Source: an uncultured Lachnospiraceae bacterium
Lineage (GTDB): Bacteria > Bacillota > Clostridia > Lachnospirales > Lachnospiraceae
Direction: 5' to 3'
Assembly (NCBI GenBank): GCA_944384025.1
Contig: CALWRS010000007.1
Span: forward strand, 39,226 to 103,225
Length of the DNA: 64,000 nucleotides
Shown: positions 7,691 to 16,513 of the stretch, in pieces
Layout of the letters: each line of letters starts with the position of its first letter
Position numbering within the stretch: position 1 is the stretch's first letter
Program-made: the position numbers and the translations under genes
Notes under the pieces: generated by a model
Told to the model about the DNA's origin: nothing
What the model saw: the letters and a program-made list of their open reading frames with translations, nothing else
The model's database searches: none

Positions 7691-9459
7691 AGGGACGAAC
7701 GTTCGTAGCTGCGCTGCTGTTAATGACGATGCTCTTACCGGCATGCAGTAAGGAAACAAAAGAAGAAGGAGAGGGTGAGGTTATGGCAACACCGTCGCAG
7801 CAGGCAGGAGCGTCGGGGACGCCAACGCCGTTTGTACCGGAAAATCCGGATGTTATGCCAAGCACGGATGAGGAATTGGTGCTGGATTTAAGTACCAGAG
7901 CATCGGTTTATGGGCAGGGAATTGGGACGCTTGGAGCGGACGGAGAAGTTAAGTTTCCAAAGGGAGTAATATCAAAGTGTCTGTTCCCTATGGGAGCGTC
8001 GCTTGAGCGAACTGGAGTACTTACAATTACCGTTAGCGGAACAGTAAGCGGCGCCAAGAGCGGAGAGGTCGGCTTTTATCTGAGCAACGAAAGCAAGGGG
8101 AAGTGTTCTTCCGAAAAGTATGTGCTGCAGCAAACGGACGGCACATTTACAGAGAGCTTTACGCTTGAGGCTTCGGCTACGGCTACCGCAATTATGCTCT
8201 CGACAGAAAATAATGACAGCAAGCTTCCGGAACTCACGATTTCGGAAATTCGCGTCAGCGGCGAGTTGGAGATTGTGCAAGACGGGCCTATTAGCTACGA
8301 ACAGGCAGTTTCAGAGCCATGGTATCAGGAGCTGCTTGCAAAGGCGCAGATGAATTTGGGCAATAACAAGCGTCTGAGGGCAGTGATACAAAAAGCGCAG
8401 GCGGGCGAGGAAATTACCATTGCTACCATTGGCGGTTCGATTACGGAAGGCGCGGGAGCGACCAAGTACAAAGAATGCTACGCTTACCAGATTTACGAAG
8501 GATTTCGCGCTGCTTACGGCGCCGGAGACGGCGACAACGTTTCGTTTGTCAATGCAGGTGTTGGCGGCACGCCCTCCACGTTTGGCTGTATGCGATACGG
8601 CAGAGACATTGTTTCCCGCGTGTCGGATCCGGACGGACTGCCGGACATTGTAATCGTAGAGTACGCGGTAAACGACGGTGGTGAGCCGACAAATCACCAG
8701 TGCTACGAGTCGATGGTAAAAGAGATTTTGCAGCAGCCAAACGAGCCGGCTGTAATTTTGCTCTTCTCGGTTTTCCCTACCGGCTACAACTTGCAGGACG
8801 AGATGAAGAAAATAGGCGAAACTTACGACCTGATGATGATCAGCATCAAAGACGGCGCATTCCCTTATGTTGGCGATAAATGGACCGAAGAAGAATTTTT
8901 TTACGATGTCTATCACCCGACGACGTTGGGACATAAAGTAATGGCGGACTGTGTCTTAGCGGCCATTGCAAAAGCGTGGGAAGCAGAGGAAGCGCAGACC
9001 GACATTGATCTGACGGTGCCTGCGGCATATGGAACGAGCTACCTCGGTCTTACGAGTGTTTTCCACGACAGCTGCGCGGAGATTCCATCTTTCTCGGTTG
9101 GCGGATTCTCCTCCGACGATGCGGCGGCATACGCAAATACGCCAATCGGAAAAGTATGCGGAAAGAATTTCCATCACGCAGCGGACGGCGGAAGCGAACC
9201 GCTTTCGTTTACCGCAACTTGCAAAAATCTTTTGATTGCGTATCGCGCCGTAAACGATGCGTCGTTTGGAAGTATTGACATTTTTGTGGACGGCGAAAAA
9301 GTAAAGACGATTGCCGGAAATACCGGAAGCTGGGGACAGTCGGTAGTTGACCTTGTATTTTCCGAGGAAACCGCTTCGTCTCACCGCGTAGAAATCCGGA
9401 TGGCAGGGGGAGATGAAAACAAGAAATTTACCATTACCTGCCTTGCTTATACGCCCTGA
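7687..9459 (+). CDS. SGNH/GDSL-family hydrolase lipoprotein
   Basis: This 590-residue protein starts with a short lipoprotein signal whose lipobox is LLPAC (Cys20), followed by a Thr/Pro/Gly-rich linker. A jelly-roll-like region (about 60-200) precedes the SGNH domain. Its blocks are visible: GGSITEG (Ser251), NAGVGGT, EYAVND (Asn329) and YHPTTLGH (His410). The last 160 residues form another beta-rich domain. It probably deacetylates or de-esterifies an extracellular glycan or wall polymer; the substrate is unknown. GTG is the start, with AAGGAG upstream and a 4-nt overlap with the phosphatase gene. Confidence 0.85.
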   Translation: MKGRTFVAALLLMTMLLPACSKETKEEGEGEVMATPSQQAGASGTPTPFVPENPDVMPSTDEELVLDLSTRASVYGQGIGTLGADGEVKFPKGVISKCLFPMGASLERTGVLTITVSGTVSGAKSGEVGFYLSNESKGKCSSEKYVLQQTDGTFTESFTLEASATATAIMLSTENNDSKLPELTISEIRVSGELEIVQDGPISYEQAVSEPWYQELLAKAQMNLGNNKRLRAVIQKAQAGEEITIATIGGSITEGAGATKYKECYAYQIYEGFRAAYGAGDGDNVSFVNAGVGGTPSTFGCMRYGRDIVSRVSDPDGLPDIVIVEYAVNDGGEPTNHQCYESMVKEILQQPNEPAVILLFSVFPTGYNLQDEMKKIGETYDLMMISIKDGAFPYVGDKWTEEEFFYDVYHPTTLGHKVMADCVLAAIAKAWEAEEAQTDIDLTVPAAYGTSYLGLTSVFHDSCAEIPSFSVGGFSSDDAAAYANTPIGKVCGKNFHHAADGGSEPLSFTATCKNLLIAYRAVNDASFGSIDIFVDGEKVKTIAGNTGSWGQSVVDLVFSEETASSHRVEIRMAGGDENKKFTITCLAYTP

Positions 9460-9466
9460 ATAATCC

Positions 9467-9499
9467 TATAACATAAACCCATTTTCCCGCGCATACACT
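9467..9499 (+). promoter_or_regulatory. Possible sigma-E promoter of spoIIID
   Basis: CATACACT at 9492-9499 fits the sporulation sigma-E -10 consensus, and an ATAACATA stretch lies at the expected -35 distance (about 9468-9475). SpoIIID of Bacillus is made in the mother cell under sigma-E, so the match makes biological sense. Confidence 0.4.
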
Positions 9500-9526
9500 G
9501 TACAAAGCACAGCGTTTGGTAGGAAG

Positions 9527-9802
9527 ATGGCGAATTACAGCGTATTTAAGAATCGACAGATTGAAGAGCGGGTTGTGGAAATTGCCGGTTATATTGTGCA
9601 GAATCAGGCGACGGTCCGCAGTGCAGCAAAGCAATTCGGACTTAGCAAATCAACGGTGCATAAGGATGTTTCTGAACGAATCCTGCATATAAATCCAAGT
9701 CTTGCGGAACAAGTTCGCAAGGTGTTGGATGTAAACAAGTCTGAGCGGCATATACGAGGGGGAATGGCGACAAAGGAAAAATATCTGCATCAGCATACAT
9801 AA
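9527..9802 (+). CDS. spoIIID: Stage III sporulation transcriptional regulator SpoIIID
   Basis: This 91-residue DNA-binding protein controls mother-cell gene expression during sporulation. The helix-turn-helix (about residues 27-50, TVRSAAKQFGLSKSTVHKD) and the basic tail with INPSLAEQVRKVLDVNK are the standard SpoIIID signature, and the length is normal. Its presence shows that the host belongs to a spore-forming lineage. The ribosome binding site (AGGAAG) lies unusually close to the ATG. A possible sigma-E promoter is seen upstream. Confidence 0.97.
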   Translation: MANYSVFKNRQIEERVVEIAGYIVQNQATVRSAAKQFGLSKSTVHKDVSERILHINPSLAEQVRKVLDVNKSERHIRGGMATKEKYLHQHT

Positions 9803-9812
9803 AAAACAAAGC

Positions 9813-9840
9813 TTGCGCTGCGGGCTTTTTGTGATATACT
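9813..9840 (+). promoter_or_regulatory. Promoter candidate for the zinc-ribbon membrane protein
   Basis: TTGCGC at 9813-9818 and TATACT at 9835-9840 are 16 nt apart. The sequence overlaps a weak hairpin (AAAGC...GCTTTTT) that may end spoIIID transcription. Confidence 0.4.
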
Positions 9841-9896
9841 TGTAGTGTCGCAAAAAGGGCGGAGATTTTCGCAAAGCGGCATACGGCTAAGAAGAA

Positions 9897-10406
9897 ATGA
9901 GGGAAACAATGGATACCTGTAAAATATGCGGACGAAAAAATCCGGTTGAGGACGCAAATTTCTGCTATTACTGCGGCGCGTCTTTGCGGGACGGAGAGGA
10001 AGGATTGGCGATTAATGCCAGTATAATCCGGGAACGTCTGGGACTGGAATTAGGGACGACGGCGACTTCGGAAGAAGATTCTGCACAGGAGGCTTTTGTA
10101 CCTCGAAGCGACGAGGAACGCATGTTGTTAGAGGGGAAGCCGTTTAGCAAGTGGAAGTGGTTCGGAACGTTTCTTTTGTTGTTTATTCCGGTGTATGGAT
10201 GGATTGCCTTTCTGGTCGTTATGTTTATTAGCGCTTTTGGAACGGCAGCTACGAGCGAGCGGAAAGAAATGGCAAAAGGTATGCTGCTGTTTTTGGCAGT
10301 TTTCCTTGTGTTTATGATTATCACCATGGTACAGATGTTTAACAACCCGGAGTTCATGGAGTATTATAATCAACTAATGGAGGAAGCAATGTCCTCTGAG
10401 CAATAG
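9897..10406 (+). CDS. Zinc-ribbon membrane protein of unknown function
   Basis: The N-terminus has a zinc-ribbon (CKICGRKN, then FCYYCG) followed by an acidic linker. Two hydrophobic segments, about residues 85-110 and 125-145, are separated by a short basic loop. The 169-residue protein should be membrane-bound with the ribbon in the cytoplasm. I cannot assign a function. ATG at 9909 (MDTCKICG) is a possible alternative start. A strong terminator follows. Confidence 0.7.
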   Translation: MRETMDTCKICGRKNPVEDANFCYYCGASLRDGEEGLAINASIIRERLGLELGTTATSEEDSAQEAFVPRSDEERMLLEGKPFSKWKWFGTFLLLFIPVYGWIAFLVVMFISAFGTAATSERKEMAKGMLLFLAVFLVFMIITMVQMFNNPEFMEYYNQLMEEAMSSEQ

Positions 10407-10444
10407 TTTTTCCGGCAAGGCCGGGCAGCGTGTTGCAAACATGA

Positions 10445-10487
10445 GACAGGCGGTTCATGCATAACATGAATCAGCCTGTTTTTTTTG
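10445..10487 (+). terminator. Intrinsic terminator after the zinc-ribbon gene
   Basis: ACAGGC/GCCTGT with the inner stem GTTCATG/CATGAAT forms a long hairpin followed by eight Ts. It falls inside the longest frame of the next gene and therefore argues for a later start there. Confidence 0.75.
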
Positions 10488-10495
10488 AGGGAATT

Positions 10496-11641
10496 GTGAA
10501 GCAGTCCGAAAATAGAGCAAAGAAAAAGCTTTCCGGCAAAGGGAGTGTGCAAATCGCTTTTTTGTGCCTTGCTTTTGTGCTGGTTACGTGGAAAGTGGAA
10601 GAAATGGTGTGGTCGCGCGTAGAGCTTCCAAGCGTTCCGGCAAGCTGCGTGGAGCCGGGGGAAGTGCCTGTGAACACGGAAGACAAAGACTTTATTACTT
10701 ATGTGGACTTTACGGTTCCGCTGTGGGCTCTGGAACTGGCGTATCAATACGACATCAGCTCTTACGGTGAGGAAGCTCATTTCGCGTGGGTAGAGCTTTT
10801 GGCTTATGTATCTGCGCACACAGGAGGAAAATACGAAAATACCGGCAAGGTTCGCGGGCTGCTAAAAGCGGCCTGTGAAGAGATCAAAGCCCGGAGAGGA
10901 AGCTGTAGAGAACGCTGGAGGGAAGAATTGAAATATTATTCCTATTACGAGGAAGTCTACGACAGTATTTTCGGTGATTGGCTTGGAGAGTACGAATACG
11001 AGGAAGTGGTAGAAGGTGAGAAAGTCTGGAAAAAGAAGTACGGTCTTAAGGCATATTCTCCAATTGCCAGATATTTCCCTTATGAGGCTTACGATGACTT
11101 CGGGGCATCGCGCTCCTACGGTTATAAAAGGCGCCACCTAGGCCACGATATGCTGGGGCAGACCGGCACGCCGATTACAGCTGTAGAATCAGGAATTGTC
11201 GAGGCTCTTGGCTGGAATCAGTACGGCGGTTGGCGAATCGGAATCCGAAGTTTGGACGGTCGTCGCTATTATTACTACGCGCACCTGCGTCAGAATTGGC
11301 CGTATGTAAAAACGCTTCAAGTCGGCGATTATGTGACGGCGGGCGACGTAATTGGGTATATGGGGCGAACCGGTTACAGTACAAAGGAAAACGTAAACAA
11401 CATCGAAACAACGCATTTACATTTTGGGATTCAGCTTATTTACGACGAGTCGCAAAAGGAGAGCGATAATGAAATATGGATTGACTGCTATTCCCTGACG
11501 GAGTTTTTAAAAAAGCACAGACAGGAGGCTGCGAAGGATTTGCAAACGGGGGAATGGAGCCGTACAACGCGCATCAAAGACCCCCTTCTCCCCGAGTGGG
11601 AGCAAGAGAAAGATACGGTTTTATCACCGGCGGTTTCTTGA
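10496..11641 (+). CDS. Membrane-anchored M23-family metallopeptidase (LytM-like)
   Basis: One N-terminal hydrophobic segment (VQIAFLCLAFVLVTW) anchors the protein, and the C-terminal half is an M23 domain with the zinc ligands HLGHDM (His-x3-Asp) and HLHFG (His-x-His). A Tyr-rich charged region lies between them. It probably cuts peptide bridges in peptidoglycan, or acts as a sporulation or wall-remodelling factor. An upstream ATG at 10457 would place the first 13 codons inside the 10445-10487 terminator hairpin, whereas GTG at 10496 has GAGGGA just upstream. I therefore start here, giving 381 residues. Confidence 0.85.
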   Translation: MKQSENRAKKKLSGKGSVQIAFLCLAFVLVTWKVEEMVWSRVELPSVPASCVEPGEVPVNTEDKDFITYVDFTVPLWALELAYQYDISSYGEEAHFAWVELLAYVSAHTGGKYENTGKVRGLLKAACEEIKARRGSCRERWREELKYYSYYEEVYDSIFGDWLGEYEYEEVVEGEKVWKKKYGLKAYSPIARYFPYEAYDDFGASRSYGYKRRHLGHDMLGQTGTPITAVESGIVEALGWNQYGGWRIGIRSLDGRRYYYYAHLRQNWPYVKTLQVGDYVTAGDVIGYMGRTGYSTKENVNNIETTHLHFGIQLIYDESQKESDNEIWIDCYSLTEFLKKHRQEAAKDLQTGEWSRTTRIKDPLLPEWEQEKDTVLSPAVS

Positions 11642-11666
11642 CTTCCCCGGAAGTTTATTGTACAAT
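11638..11666 (+). promoter_or_regulatory. Sigma-A promoter of the phosphoesterase/mannosidase operon
   Basis: TTGACT (11638-11643) and TACAAT (11661-11666) are 17 nt apart. The -35 box overlaps the stop codon of the M23 gene. Confidence 0.6.
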
Positions 11667-11700
11667 CGCATAATGAAAAGTGACGGAGAGAGGAATTGTT

Positions 11701-12279
11701 ATGCCTAGGACTTATTTTACCGCAGACTGGCATCTGGGAGATGCGCGCGTTATGACACTTGACCGTCGCCCGTTCGCCTCTTTGGAGGAGCAGGACGAGG
11801 AACTGATTGCCCGCTATAACGCCAAAGTTGCGGATAACGACAGAGTCTATTTTCTGGGCGATTTATCTTTGTATGGGGAAAAAAAGACAGCGGGGCTAAT
11901 GAAGCGGCTTCGCGGACATAAACATTTTATTCGCGGAAATCACGACCGCTTTTCCGAGGGCGCGCTAAAAGGGATGTTCCGATCAGTTGCCGACTACGAG
12001 GAAATTCTTGTGGACGGACAGCACGTTGTTCTTAGCCATTACCCGCTTGCGCATTGGCGCGGGCAGCGATACGGCTATGTGCATTGTTATGGGCATACGC
12101 ATCTGGGCGAGGACGCCGCGCTGTTTGAGATGTATCGCAAGTGCTGCGTGGAAAAAGGAATTCGGTTTTACGCTTACAACGCCGGCTGTATGTTGTATCA
12201 ATACGAGCCGGTAACGATTGAGGAAATGAGAAAGCTGCGGGAGGAACAACAGAATGAATCAGGTGTTGTTAAACAGTGA
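11701..12279 (+). CDS. Calcineurin-like metallophosphoesterase
   Basis: The metal-binding motifs of the superfamily are in order: TADWHLGD (Asp and His), FLGDLS, RGNHDR, SHYP and YGHTHLG. At 192 residues it is a minimal single-domain enzyme, probably cytoplasmic, and the substrate is unknown. I choose ATG at 11701 because GAGAGG precedes it; a GTG at 11680 would add seven residues without a good ribosome binding site. It overlaps the beta-mannosidase gene by 26 nt and opens the operon that runs to 16407. Confidence 0.9.
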   Translation: MPRTYFTADWHLGDARVMTLDRRPFASLEEQDEELIARYNAKVADNDRVYFLGDLSLYGEKKTAGLMKRLRGHKHFIRGNHDRFSEGALKGMFRSVADYEEILVDGQHVVLSHYPLAHWRGQRYGYVHCYGHTHLGEDAALFEMYRKCCVEKGIRFYAYNAGCMLYQYEPVTIEEMRKLREEQQNESGVVKQ

Positions 12280-14716
12280 CTGGCAGTTTCGGCTGCTTCA
12301 GGCGCAGCAGGAAGGTCTGTCTGCGGATTGGTTTTCCACAAACGTTCCGACGAGCATGATCGGCACGTTGTTTGCGCACGGGCAAATTCCCGACCCTTTT
12401 TTTAGAGACAACGAATTAAAGCTGCTGCCGCTTGCAAACTGCGACTGCGAGTTTTCGCGCAGCTTCCATGTAACGCGGCAAATGCTTGAGGAGGACTTTC
12501 TTGCGCTTTGCTTTGATGGCATCGACACGCTTGCAGAAGTTTACATAAACGGCAAGCTGGCACTAAAAACAGAGAATATGCACCGAAGCTACGAGTGCGA
12601 GCTGCACGGGCTTGTGCACGAAGGAGAAAATCTTCTTCTGGTGCGTATTTTTTCACCGGTACGCTACATCAAGGAAGAAAACGAAAAAGTATTTTGCGGC
12701 GGTTCGTGGGACTCCATGTTAGGCTTTCCACATTTGCGAAAAGCACATTGTATGTTTGGTTGGGACTGGGGCCCACGGATTCCCGATATGGGAATTTTCC
12801 GACCGGTGCGCCTTGTCTTTGGCTCGGTGGCGCGCTTTGCGGAAGTATATCCGGTGCAGACCCACATGGAAGGTGCAGTGATTCTTGATTTTTCCGTTAC
12901 GCTTGATATGCTTGCCGCAAAGACAGACGAGCCGGACGTTTCCCTAGAAATATACGTGACAGGACCGGATGGAACCGTATACTTGCAAGACGAAGAAACC
13001 GGCGTCGTTTGTATCCCAAGTCCGAAGCTTTGGTGGCCCGCCGGATACGGAGGACAGCCGCTGTATACGGCAACGGTGGAGCTGACGGATGAAAGCGGAA
13101 ATCTGCTGGACGTATGGGAAAAGCGCATTGGACTGCGCACGGTAACGGTGAATAGGGACAAGACTGCGTGGGGAGAAAACTTCGCCCACGAAGTGAACGG
13201 GCAGCTGATTTTTGCCATGGGAGCGGATTATATTCCGGAAGACAATTTGCTTGGGCGCGTCAGTAAGGAGCGTACAAGGAAGCTTTTAGAAGCTGCCGTA
13301 GCGGCGCATCATAACTGCATTCGCGTTTGGGGCGGGGGCTATTACCCGGACGACTGGTTTTTTGACTTGTGCGATGAGCTGGGACTTTTGGTCTGGCAGG
13401 ATTTTATGTTCTCCTGCGCGAATTACGAGCTGACGGAAGCGTTTGAAGAAAACATTCGGGAAGAAATCACGCAAAACATTCGCCGCATCCGCCATCACGC
13501 ATGTTTGGGGCTTTGGTGCGGGAACAACGAGATGGAGACGCAGACGCTTGACAAAGCTTGGAAACCGTCGCAGAAGCAGTTTTGCGATTACATAAAAATT
13601 TTTGAGTATATTATTCCGGACCTCGTTCGTGAAAACGATCCGCAGACGTTTTACTGGCCGTCGTCTCCGTCCGCAGGAGGAAATTACGACAACCCTTGGG
13701 CGCAGCACAAAGGCGATACGCATTATTGGGACGTATGGCACGGCGGAAAGCCGATTACGGAATTTCGAAAATATTGCTTTTCCTACCTCTCAGAGTTTGG
13801 GTTTCAGGCGTTTCCTTGCGAAAAGACCGTGAACAGTTTTACAGAGCCGTGCGACAGAAACATTTTCTCCCGCGTTATGGAGATGCACCAAAGAAATGCG
13901 CAGGCCAATGGAAAAATCCTGCAATATATGGCGGCAACCTTCCGTTACCCTAAAGACTTTTCTCACTTGCTCTACGCGTCGCAGCTTTTGCAAATGGAGG
14001 CGATTCGCTACGGAGCGGAGCATTTTCGCAGGCATCGCGGCGAATGCATGGGAACGGTTGTCTGGCAGCTAAACGACATCTGGCCGGGAGCATCTTGGTC
14101 GAGCATCGATTATTTTGGCCGCTGGAAAGCGCTGCATTACGGGGAAAAGAGGATGTTCGAGCCAATCCATATCAGCTGCGAGGAGACGGGGGAATTAACG
14201 CAGCGTCCGTCCTGCGTCAGCGAGCCCGCCCCGATTCGCTTAGCGGCAAAGCTTCACGTAGCAAACGAGACGCCAAGCGAAGTCAAAGGCGTGGTGCAAT
14301 GGGAACTGCGCACGCCGCAGGGAATCGTTTGCTGTCAGGGAGAAGAAGAGATTACGGTGGCAGCGTTTGATGGCGCATGGCTTTCGGAGCTGGATTTTTC
14401 GTCTTACCCGGAACTGGAATCGTATCTTAGCTTCCGTTTCCTGCAAGACGGCAAAATCGTGTCGGAGGGCAGTACGCTGTTTACAGCTCCGAAGCACTTT
14501 GCATTTGTGGATCCAAAGCTCTCGCTTTTTGTGGAAGGAGAGGAGATTACGGTTACCGCAAAGGCATATGCGCGCTCGGTTGAGATAATAGCAAAGGACG
14601 GCGACTGCGTTTTTGACGACAACTATTTCGATATGAATCCCGGGGAAAAACGAATCCGCATTGTTGAGGGAAGCGCGACTCGTTTTTCGGTTCGTTCGGT
14701 TTACGATATTGGTTAA
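12254..14716 (+). CDS. Beta-mannosidase, glycoside hydrolase family 2
   Basis: This 820-residue enzyme releases mannose from the non-reducing ends of beta-mannosides. The order is a sugar-binding jelly-roll domain, an immunoglobulin-like domain, a TIM barrel and C-terminal beta domains. The acid/base is Glu426 in WCGNNEME and the nucleophile is Glu514 in SEFGFQ, which is the beta-mannosidase form of the GH2 signature. No signal peptide is present, so it should act on imported short beta-mannosides or N-glycan fragments. It overlaps the phosphoesterase by 26 nt and is followed by a sugar kinase. No transporter is present in the operon. Confidence 0.93.
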   Translation: MNQVLLNSDWQFRLLQAQQEGLSADWFSTNVPTSMIGTLFAHGQIPDPFFRDNELKLLPLANCDCEFSRSFHVTRQMLEEDFLALCFDGIDTLAEVYINGKLALKTENMHRSYECELHGLVHEGENLLLVRIFSPVRYIKEENEKVFCGGSWDSMLGFPHLRKAHCMFGWDWGPRIPDMGIFRPVRLVFGSVARFAEVYPVQTHMEGAVILDFSVTLDMLAAKTDEPDVSLEIYVTGPDGTVYLQDEETGVVCIPSPKLWWPAGYGGQPLYTATVELTDESGNLLDVWEKRIGLRTVTVNRDKTAWGENFAHEVNGQLIFAMGADYIPEDNLLGRVSKERTRKLLEAAVAAHHNCIRVWGGGYYPDDWFFDLCDELGLLVWQDFMFSCANYELTEAFEENIREEITQNIRRIRHHACLGLWCGNNEMETQTLDKAWKPSQKQFCDYIKIFEYIIPDLVRENDPQTFYWPSSPSAGGNYDNPWAQHKGDTHYWDVWHGGKPITEFRKYCFSYLSEFGFQAFPCEKTVNSFTEPCDRNIFSRVMEMHQRNAQANGKILQYMAATFRYPKDFSHLLYASQLLQMEAIRYGAEHFRRHRGECMGTVVWQLNDIWPGASWSSIDYFGRWKALHYGEKRMFEPIHISCEETGELTQRPSCVSEPAPIRLAAKLHVANETPSEVKGVVQWELRTPQGIVCCQGEEEITVAAFDGAWLSELDFSSYPELESYLSFRFLQDGKIVSEGSTLFTAPKHFAFVDPKLSLFVEGEEITVTAKAYARSVEIIAKDGDCVFDDNYFDMNPGEKRIRIVEGSATRFSVRSVYDIG

Positions 14717-14740
14717 TTTAGGGAAGGAAAAAACCGCGAG

Positions 14741-15628
14741 ATGAAATATGGAGCTTTGGAGGCCGGCGGAACCAAAATGGTTTGCGCAGTTCTTACGGAA
14801 GACGGCGTCGTGGAAGAAAAAGTAAGAATCCCAACGTGGGGCCCGCAGGAAACGATGCAGGAGGTTGCGGCATGGTTTCAAGGAAAAGACATTGCCGGGC
14901 TTGGCGTGGCGGCGTTTGGACCGATTGTTCTTGACGAAGCCTCCGCGCGCTTTGGAACTCTTTTAGAGACGACAAAGACGGCGTGGAGATATTACGATTT
15001 GCTTGCGCAACTGCGGCCGCTTGGCATTCCGATTGCATTAGATACGGATGTAAACGGTGCGTGCCTTGGCGAAGTGGTCTACGGCTGTGCGAGAGGGCTC
15101 TCGAACGTATTGTACTTGACGGTTGGAACCGGAATTGGCGCCGGACTTGTTATTCACGGGAAAACCGTGCAGGGAATGCTGCATCCGGAGGCGGGACATG
15201 TCCGCGTTCAAAGGCGCGAAGGGGATACGCTGCAAAGCGTTTGCGCATACCACGAAAATTGCGTGGAAGGACTGGCAAGCGGCACGGCGATTCGAGCGCG
15301 CTACGGCGCAGATGCCGAATGCCTTACAGACCGCGACGACGTTTGGGAGTTGGAGGCAGATTATCTGGCACAGGCGATTGCCGGATACATATGTGTGCTC
15401 TCGCCCCAAAAGATTGTGCTTGGCGGCGGCGTGATGCACCAAAAGAAACTGTTTCCTTTGATTCGGGAAAAAGTGCACGCTTATTTAAACGGCTATCTGG
15501 TTACCGAGGAGCTTCAAAATATGGAACGCTACATCTGTCCGCCGTCTTTAGGAGACAATCAGGGAATCCTTGGTTGTCTCGCGCTGATTCGCTCGGCTAC
15601 AGACGGAAAAATACGGAGGGAAAAATGA
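14741..15628 (+). CDS. ROK-family sugar kinase, probable fructokinase
   Basis: The 295-residue protein has the ROK start GALEAGGTKMVCAV (phosphate loop), the catalytic Asp in ALDTDVNGA, the VGTGIGAG loop and the ROK zinc motif CAYHENCVEGLASG. The ending SLGDNQGILG is seen in ScrK/GmuE-type fructokinases. It should phosphorylate fructose, or possibly mannose, with ATP. Beside a beta-mannosidase it may act on the released mannose or on a fructose intermediate, feeding ManA. The stop overlaps the next ATG by 4 nt. Confidence 0.88.
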   Translation: MKYGALEAGGTKMVCAVLTEDGVVEEKVRIPTWGPQETMQEVAAWFQGKDIAGLGVAAFGPIVLDEASARFGTLLETTKTAWRYYDLLAQLRPLGIPIALDTDVNGACLGEVVYGCARGLSNVLYLTVGTGIGAGLVIHGKTVQGMLHPEAGHVRVQRREGDTLQSVCAYHENCVEGLASGTAIRARYGADAECLTDRDDVWELEADYLAQAIAGYICVLSPQKIVLGGGVMHQKKLFPLIREKVHAYLNGYLVTEELQNMERYICPPSLGDNQGILGCLALIRSATDGKIRREK

Positions 15629-16407
15629 TTTACGATTTTCATGCACATATTTATCCGGAAAAAATAGCGGCGCGAGCCGTGGAAGGCGTCGGACATTTCT
15701 ACCAGCTTCCGATGGCGGCCGATGGCACGGCGGAAACGCTTTTACGCCTTGGCAAGCCTGCAGGGATTACAAACTACATCGTACATTCGGTTGCGACCGG
15801 CGCAAAGCAGGTAAGAAGTGTAAACGACTTTATTTCAGAGGAAATGGAGAAATATCCAGAGGAATTGATTGGCTTTGGAACGCTGCACCCAGACTATGAA
15901 GATTTGCTGGGAGAGCTGGAGAGGATAGAACAGCTTGGACTTCGCGGACTAAAACTGCATCCGGATTCGCAGCAGTTTTTTGTAGACGACAAGCGGATGT
16001 ATCCGGTATATGACTATTTGCAGGGCCGGCTTCCATTACTTGTCCATTGCGGGGATTATCGTTTTGACTACGACCATCCAAGACGCGTCCGAAAGATTTT
16101 GGACGATTTCCCGCGGTTGGAGTTAATCGCCGCGCACTTTGGCGGCTGGTCGGTTTTTGATGTAGCGGTCGAGTACCTTCAAGATAAAAACTGCTACATG
16201 GATTGCAGCAGTTCGATCATGTTTATTGGGAAGCGTCGGGCGTTAGAGCTTATACGCCTCTACGGTTCGCACCGACTTGTCTTTGGGTCGGATTATCCTA
16301 TGTGGAATCCGGCGTTAGAGCTGTCGGTGCTCGAGGGCTTAGGGTTGACGGCACAGGAGTTAGACGACATGCTCTACCGAAACGCGGAGCGGATTCTTAA
16401 AAAATAG
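15625..16407 (+). CDS. Amidohydrolase family 2 protein
   Basis: This 260-residue TIM-barrel metal hydrolase has the N-terminal metal motif DFHAHIYP, then GLKLHPDSQQF, LLVHCGDYR, AHFGG and the C-terminal Asp in VFGSDYPMW. This pattern fits the Amidohydro_2 group (decarboxylases and lactonases). The substrate is unknown. The ATG at 15625 has GGAGGG five bases upstream and overlaps the kinase stop codon, so it is translationally coupled. A much longer upstream frame overlaps the kinase gene and is not used. Confidence 0.88.
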   Translation: MIYDFHAHIYPEKIAARAVEGVGHFYQLPMAADGTAETLLRLGKPAGITNYIVHSVATGAKQVRSVNDFISEEMEKYPEELIGFGTLHPDYEDLLGELERIEQLGLRGLKLHPDSQQFFVDDKRMYPVYDYLQGRLPLLVHCGDYRFDYDHPRRVRKILDDFPRLELIAAHFGGWSVFDVAVEYLQDKNCYMDCSSSIMFIGKRRALELIRLYGSHRLVFGSDYPMWNPALELSVLEGLGLTAQELDDMLYRNAERILKK

Positions 16408-16410
16408 CTT

Positions 16411-16500
16411 GTATACCAGATGGGAGATGACCCCCGCCTCTATAGGCGGTGGGTAACAAATTTGTATCAGCGGCGGGTGTCAATCCCCCATCTGCTATAC
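16411..16500. repeat. Palindromic intergenic element, copy 2
   Basis: The core 16417-16487 matches 1904-1973 almost base for base. In this copy the ends extend the symmetry: GTATACCAGATGGG at the left pairs with CCCATCTGCTATAC at the right with one mismatch, so the 90-nt element folds into a long hairpin with an inner GCC/GGC hairpin. It lies a few bases after the amidohydrolase stop and before the convergent parC gene. Confidence 0.8.
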
Positions 16501-16513
16501 GCTCCGCGAGGAT

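Noticed and set aside
12664-13218. 184-codon minus-strand frame inside the beta-mannosidase gene
   Set aside because: It is antisense to conserved GH2 sequence, with no ribosome binding site.
14983-15624. Long in-frame upstream extension of the amidohydrolase gene, giving a 474-residue frame
   Set aside because: The extension lies in another frame of the ROK kinase gene, has no homology and is rich in Arg and Cys. ATG at 15625 with GGAGGG is the real start.
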